The notes beneath the pieces were generated by a model. That model made no database searches and was not told where the DNA came from. It was given only the letters and a program-made list of their open reading frames with translations. Position numbers and translations under genes: made by a program. A stretch of DNA of 64,000 bases from Cardiocondyla obscurior. Lineage: Eukaryota > Arthropoda > Insecta > Hymenoptera > Formicidae. Position 1 is the first letter of the stretch. The number at the start of each line of letters is the position of its first letter. The DNA lies in NCBI RefSeq assembly GCF_019399895.1, contig NC_091877.1:3596001-3660000 (forward strand), given 5' to 3'. Positions 59,701 to 64,000 of this stretch are shown piece after piece.

Positions 59701-61735
59701 GCGAGATTCTCTGAGAGATTTAAACGTGATTTCTACCTAATGGTATACAACGATACACTTCCAACACTGAAAGATCAAAAAGTAATGCAATATAATACCT
59801 CTGGGATCGGCTTGACTTTTGCAGAGGGCCTTTTGCGCGTACTGCCAAGATCGGATCTGGGGACTCGGACGCCAGGGATTCAAGTGCATCCAATGCAAAC
59901 TACTGGTTCACAAAAAATGTCACAAGGTGGTACGCAAACCGTGCCTGAGCTTGCAGCAGCAGCAGCAGCAGAGCTCGGAGACAATCGACAGAAACGGCGA
60001 CCAACAGCTTGATCCGTATCCGTGCGTTTCAACGACTCACCTCGAAGATGAGATCACAGAATCACCTATCCTCGAGGAGCACTCGCGTGATCGTAAGATT
60101 ATTTAAATCAACAAGTCGACCATACATTATTTAATATTTTTCGTTATTAAAAAATAACGAATTTACTATAAAAATGTTGCAATAAAATTGTGTGCATAAT
60201 TAATTTACATTTTTCTTCTATACTGCTATATTTATTTATTTACTTATTACTATTGGTAGATATTTTATATTAATTTTTTTTGTAGGAATCGGACATGAAG
60301 AAGGGGAAGAACTACCATTGGATACGCTGAACGAGGGTGACAATTCGAATGACATGCAACGGCAGTACTCATTAAACGATTTTGAGTTGATCAGGGTGAT
60401 CGGTCGTGGTTCATACGCAAAAGTCTTGATGGTGGAACTAAAACGTACCAAGAGGATTTATGCCATGAAAGTGATCAAGAAGTCTTTAGTGACAGATGAC
60501 GAGGACATCGACTGGGTGCAAACAGAGAAACACGTATTCGAGACTGCTTCAAATCATCCCTTTTTGGTGGGCCTGCATTCCTGCTTCCAGACGCCTTCGC
60601 GTCTATTTTTCGTAATCGAATTCGTACGTGGTGGCGATCTTATGTTTCACATGCAAAGACAGCGCCGTCTTCCCGAGGACCATGCGCGATTTTACGTAGC
60701 TGAGATCAGCTTGGCGTTAAACTTTTTACATGAAAAAGGTAAGGCATCCTTTTTTTTTTTTTTTTTTTTTTTTACAACAAACAACTAATGAGAAATAAAA
60801 TATTTAATTTAATAAAATAATTATTTACTTTCAGGAATTATATATAGGGATTTGAAATTAGACAATGTACTACTGGATCACGAAGGACACGTAAAACTTA
60901 CGGATTATGGAATGTGTAAGGAAGGCATTCGGGAGGGCGACAACACCGGCACCTTCTGCGGCACTCCCAATTACATTGCTCCTGAAATTCTACGTGGCGA
61001 GGAATACAGTTTTTCAGTGGATTGGTGGGCTCTGGGAGTTCTACTGTATGAAATGTTGGCAGGCCGTAGCCCCTTCGACCTCACAAGCGCGGCCGAAGAT
61101 CCAGATAAGAACACCGAGGATTTCCTATTTCAAGTTATTCTCGAAAAGACTATACGTATACCAAGATCCTTGTCTGTTAAAGCTGCATCTGTTCTTAAAG
61201 GATTTCTTTGCAAAGATCCTGCAGAGAGATTGGGTTGCGCAAAGAGACCTACTGGATTCCATGACATTATGACGCATGCCTTTTTTAAAGCAATTGATTG
61301 GGATATGGTAAATATTATCTTGATATAAATGTAAAAGTTTATCTAAAATATACGATTCTTAATGAGATTTTTTTATATTATAGCTGGAACAGAAACAAGT
61401 TACACCGCCTTACAAGCCACGTTTAGATTCCGATCGCGATCTCGCAAACTTTCCGCCTGAGTTTACGGATGAAGAAGTTCGTTTAACTCCGGACGACCCG
61501 TAAGTTGTTACAGTTTTCTAAACAAATATACAATTAAAAAATTTATATAAAGTTCTTTTTTTTTTTTTAATTTTTTTTTATTTTATTTTATTTTTTTTTT
61601 ATTATTATGTTACTTTGAACGCAATGTTCATGCAAAAAAATTTGCAGGAAACAAATTGAGAAGATTGATCAAAGTGAATTCGATGGTTTTGAATATGTGA
61701 ATCCTCTACTAATGTCACTGGAAGACTGCGTGTGA
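50605..61735 (+). CDS. aPKC: Atypical protein kinase C (canonical isoform)
   Basis: Nine coding exons: 50605-50660, 50986-51194, 57533-57583, 59075-59160, 59825-60092, 60286-60738, 60835-61307, 61384-61499, 61648-61735; phases agree; 599 residues. The PB1 domain (about 12-90) includes MKWIDDEGDPC, the OPCA loop that binds Par-6. The pseudosubstrate SIYRRGARRWRKLY lies at about 107-120, then one C1 finger with all His/Cys ligands (HIFQAKRFNRRAFCAYC to CHKVVRKPC). A CAG repeat (59954-59971) gives six Gln after the C1. The kinase domain runs from about 255: GRGSYAKV, AMKVIKK, YRDLKLDN, the aPKC-type DYG in place of DFG, and the T-loop TFCGTPNYIAPE. The C-tail carries FDGFEY, where aPKC has an acidic residue in place of the phosphorylated site. 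It works with Par-6 and Par-3 in apical polarity and neuroblast division. Intron 2 is over 6 kb and holds an alternative first exon. Confidence 0.95.
51195..57532 (+). other. aPKC: aPKC intron 2
   Basis: Besides the alternative first exon it holds an A-rich run at 54794-54819 and GA- and AAG-rich stretches at 53500-53640. Short frames on both strands match nothing I recognise. Confidence 0.5.
53739..54564 (+). CDS. aPKC: Candidate alternative first coding exon of aPKC (replaces PB1)
   Basis: Inside aPKC intron 2 a 284-codon frame starts at ATG 53739 (MAWGYWSATSVSDRGRSPRR). It is interrupted near its end by a good donor, GGG|GTAGGT at 54565. Cut there it ends in phase 1 after NKITW, exactly the phase needed to join aPKC exon 3 at 57533 (VFPNVPPAPGMP). 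The 275 residues are low-complexity: a Gln run, a run of eight Ala, and eight His in a row, with an acidic helix-like stretch MDELSEAELEEV. The predicted isoform would lack PB1, and so the Par-6 contact, but keep the pseudosubstrate, C1 and kinase. The upstream 1.3 kb is GC-rich and could be its promoter. It could also be a separate small gene in the intron. Family resemblance: none known to me. Confidence 0.6.
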
Positions 61736-62155
61736 CAAGAACCACTTTTCATTGTGCAGCGTCACAATTCAGATCAACTGCAGCAATATCATCTGCAACA
61801 GTGTTACATGTATGAGCTGCAAGACAGACTTGCGAAACTTCGTATCGATCCCTTACTCCCCATTGTCGGCTCAAGTAATCAAGGTTATCACAATAACGTA
61901 TTTCTAATGACGTATTCCGAGGAGAATGAGAACGACAATAATTATAACGAGCATCATCGACTACCACCGCCCTTCCCCTTCCGATACGAAAGCCCGTCGT
62001 GCTCTCGTTCTCTAAGTATTACAGACGTAACTTACAGTCCAGGCAATAATAATGCGATTGTTAGCAATTACGATGAAAACGATTATGACGAAATGGAGGA
62101 TGAAAATCCGCGGAAAGGTCTCCTGAAACAGATATTTTGCCTTCCATTAAACTGA
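61736..62155 (+). CDS. aPKC: In-frame 139-codon extension behind the aPKC stop
   Basis: Directly after the aPKC stop TGA (61733-61735, followed by C) the same frame stays open for 139 codons until TGA at 62153-62155. The peptide is not typical of translated UTR. It starts QEPLFIVQRHNSDQLQQYH, has a helix-like YELQDRLAKLRIDPLLPIV, an Asn/Glu-rich middle, RLPPPFPFRYESPS, an acidic DEMEDENPRKG, and ends LLKQIFCLPLN. Two routes could make it. One is readthrough of the UGA-C stop. The other is a splice acceptor TTTCATTGTGCAG|CGT at 61759, which would be in phase 0 with the donor of exon 7 (61307) and replace the C-tail. I do not know this sequence from other aPKC proteins. Confidence 0.5.
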   Translation, partial: QEPLFIVQRHNSDQLQQYHLQQCYMYELQDRLAKLRIDPLLPIVGSSNQGYHNNVFLMTYSEENENDNNYNEHHRLPPPFPFRYESPSCSRSLSITDVTYSPGNNNAIVSNYDENDYDEMEDENPRKGLLKQIFCLPLN

Positions 62156-64000
62156 AGCTTGATTCGAGCTTCCTTTTTTAAAAGGATAAGGTTACCTCCG
62201 ATTCGATTACTCGATATGCATTTTTATAGAAACATTTCGAGATCTACAATATCGTTGGACGTAAACGTCCCTCGTAGTTACATAGTATTAAAGAATACGG
62301 AAAATATTTAATTCAACTAATATACATACATACATACATATACTATATATGTATGCATGTACGTACGATATGTACGATATATTTATATGTTGTACATATC
62401 GTTAAGATAACTGTTCTCTTTCACACATGGTGCTGCGTATAGACATGTTGATGGGTAACGTTACTTTCCGCAGTCTTTAGGCTGCAAGCTAAAGGTGAAA
62501 ACGTACCTGAGTGCTTTGATCAATCTTTCAGGTACCTTTACAGTACCGTTTCTGCGCAGCGGATTGATATTTTAAAGTATTACATGATTAATTATTCCTT
62601 TCACTAAATAATTAAAGAAGAAAAAAACAAATCAGACATACTCTAACTATATGATCATTCCGAACAATATTATGAGTTATAGATTAGTTATATTGTGAAA
62701 GAGTCATACCAAACATAGTAATAGTCTTTTCCGTAGCTCTTACATGTACATTTTCACTGAAACTCACGAATGAAAGCATATAATACAAGTAGAAATTATA
62801 TCGAGACATTGCTTTTATACGGACATTCTTATCAACTCGATTAAATCGATAATCGTTACATTGGTCACTTTATGGATCGAAGGACCAGTGCGTATTGTAG
62901 CAACACTTGTGAATTTCAGGCATTTCTTTTTCCATCGAGAAATTGTACTCGCTGTTAGAATAGAAGGATAATATGCAGTAACAATAATTTTCTATGAAAA
63001 CGTGGTTTTTTACTTGTAGAATCGTATTCTGGAAATATTTTTTACTCTACAGCAGTTGCATTTACACATTTATCTGATAGTGTACTCTTTGCCCGAGTGT
63101 GAGAGAGTATACCGATTCCTATAGCGTGATTAGGACTTTTTATAGTTTTTCAAAGTAATATCGAGTAAACGTACAAGGACAGTTGGAGTATTAAAGACTA
63201 GTTAAACTTCTTATTGTTAAAGTTACATAGAGATCAACATGCACAGTATTCCCTGGATATTTATAAATTTTAATGAATAAGGCGTGCAACGTTCGCTCTA
63301 ACTTTATTCTAAACTAATTGCAAACAAATTTCGAAGCGTATTACTTCACAAGTATTAACCGTAGAAGTATTGTCTGAGGACGGCATGAAACACTTTGCTA
63401 AATTAATATACGACCTCTAAAATTAACAAGTAAGGGAACTGAATGATATAACATTTTACGTTGCGATAAAACGCGGACGTTCACGGAATTAAATTATACG
63501 TAGCCGAGAGTACACTGTATGTGTTAGAATTACTGCGCATGGTTTTTGTTGCGGTGATTATAATAACGACTGCTATTGAAAAATATTAAAAAGGGAAAGT
63601 TTTTTGCGGAGTGACAATTGCAAAGATTAACGTAAAACTATCGTGAATGTAAAAAGTATTCAATGTAGAGGGTATCGTACGAAAAAGTATTAACGAGAGA
63701 TAAAATATATATATACCAAATTCACATCACGTAAAAGAGAGATGTAATAGTTCTCTTAGTTCTCTGCGGATTCTCTCGAGCGTATGCAAATACGATAAAA
63801 TGCTGATAACTTAGCTCGAGCATTAAATGTATTAAAAAAAAGAAAAAAAAGAAAAAAAAACAACGTTACACGATACTCTGCCTAGCGATATATAAGCACG
63901 GCGATACTGCATTAAAAGGAAAGTATCGTGTAACTGGCGTTAGAGAGAATATGGTGCCAACATTCAACATCTTGATCGAATCGAACGGTACGAATCAACG
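62156..64000 (+). other. aPKC 3' UTR and downstream DNA
   Basis: AT-rich, with a CATA microsatellite at about 62324-62340 and a TGTACATA motif near 62391. No coding frame is recognised up to the window edge. Confidence 0.4.

Noticed and set aside
59683..60012. 109-codon frame overlapping the aPKC C1 exon
   Set aside because: A different frame from the clear C1 finger; a shadow.

Overview
This is a window of nuclear genomic DNA from an insect. Genes have small introns with GT..AG borders, lie on both strands, and sit in AT-rich non-coding DNA broken by CpG-rich stretches and many microsatellites. A ZAD-type zinc-finger gene (an arthropod family) and clear homologues of Dlish, parcas/SH3BP5, mxc/NPAT, Sno/Ski and aPKC point to a holometabolous insect. 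The composition suggests Hymenoptera, perhaps an ant; that last step is inference. All gene models were spliced by eye from reading frame, splice consensus and remembered family sequence, with phases checked exon by exon.

Layout. 1-152 (+): last exon of a RAD51 recombinase. 778-1398 (+): SAYSD1. 1687-3683 (-): a seven-exon type II membrane protein related to PSMA/transferrin receptor that has lost most zinc ligands. 5016-11572 (-): a ZAD transcription-factor locus with four common 5' exons followed by four separate C2H2 terminal exons, all enterable in the same phase. 12255-19972 (+): NPAT/mxc, head to head with the ZAD gene, with a small MITE-like element between them. 20663-21195 (-): PC4/SUB1. 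21959-23905 (+): intronless CWC22/nucampholin. 24.7-28.3 kb: CpG-rich, gene-poor leader containing a hAT-like MITE with an 8-bp target duplication. 28281-30821 (+): Ski/Sno corepressor. 30.8-38.5 kb: long non-coding stretch. 38520-40741 (+): Dlish, three SH3 domains. 41107-42996 (-): a DUF4729-like protein. 45108-49020 (-): SH3BP5/parcas. 50605-61735 (+): atypical protein kinase C, followed by 3' DNA to the end of the window.

The least ordinary signals are three. (1) The ZAD locus looks like a DNA-binding-domain switch: one protein-interaction N terminus can join any of four duplicated zinc-finger arrays by alternative terminal-exon splicing. (2) aPKC has an extra coding-looking first exon inside intron 2, in the correct phase to replace the PB1 domain. 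(3) aPKC also has a 139-codon open frame directly behind its stop, in frame, with the stop in the leaky UGA-C context. Together the last two imply aPKC isoforms that differ at both ends.

Functionally the window is a mix of unlinked housekeeping and signalling genes. RAD51 serves DNA repair, NPAT histone transcription, PC4 general transcription and CWC22 splicing. Dlish and aPKC both act at the apical junction, in tissue growth and in polarity. I see no operon-like organisation. The shared elements are divergent promoters: ZAD/NPAT, PC4/CWC22 and parcas/aPKC.
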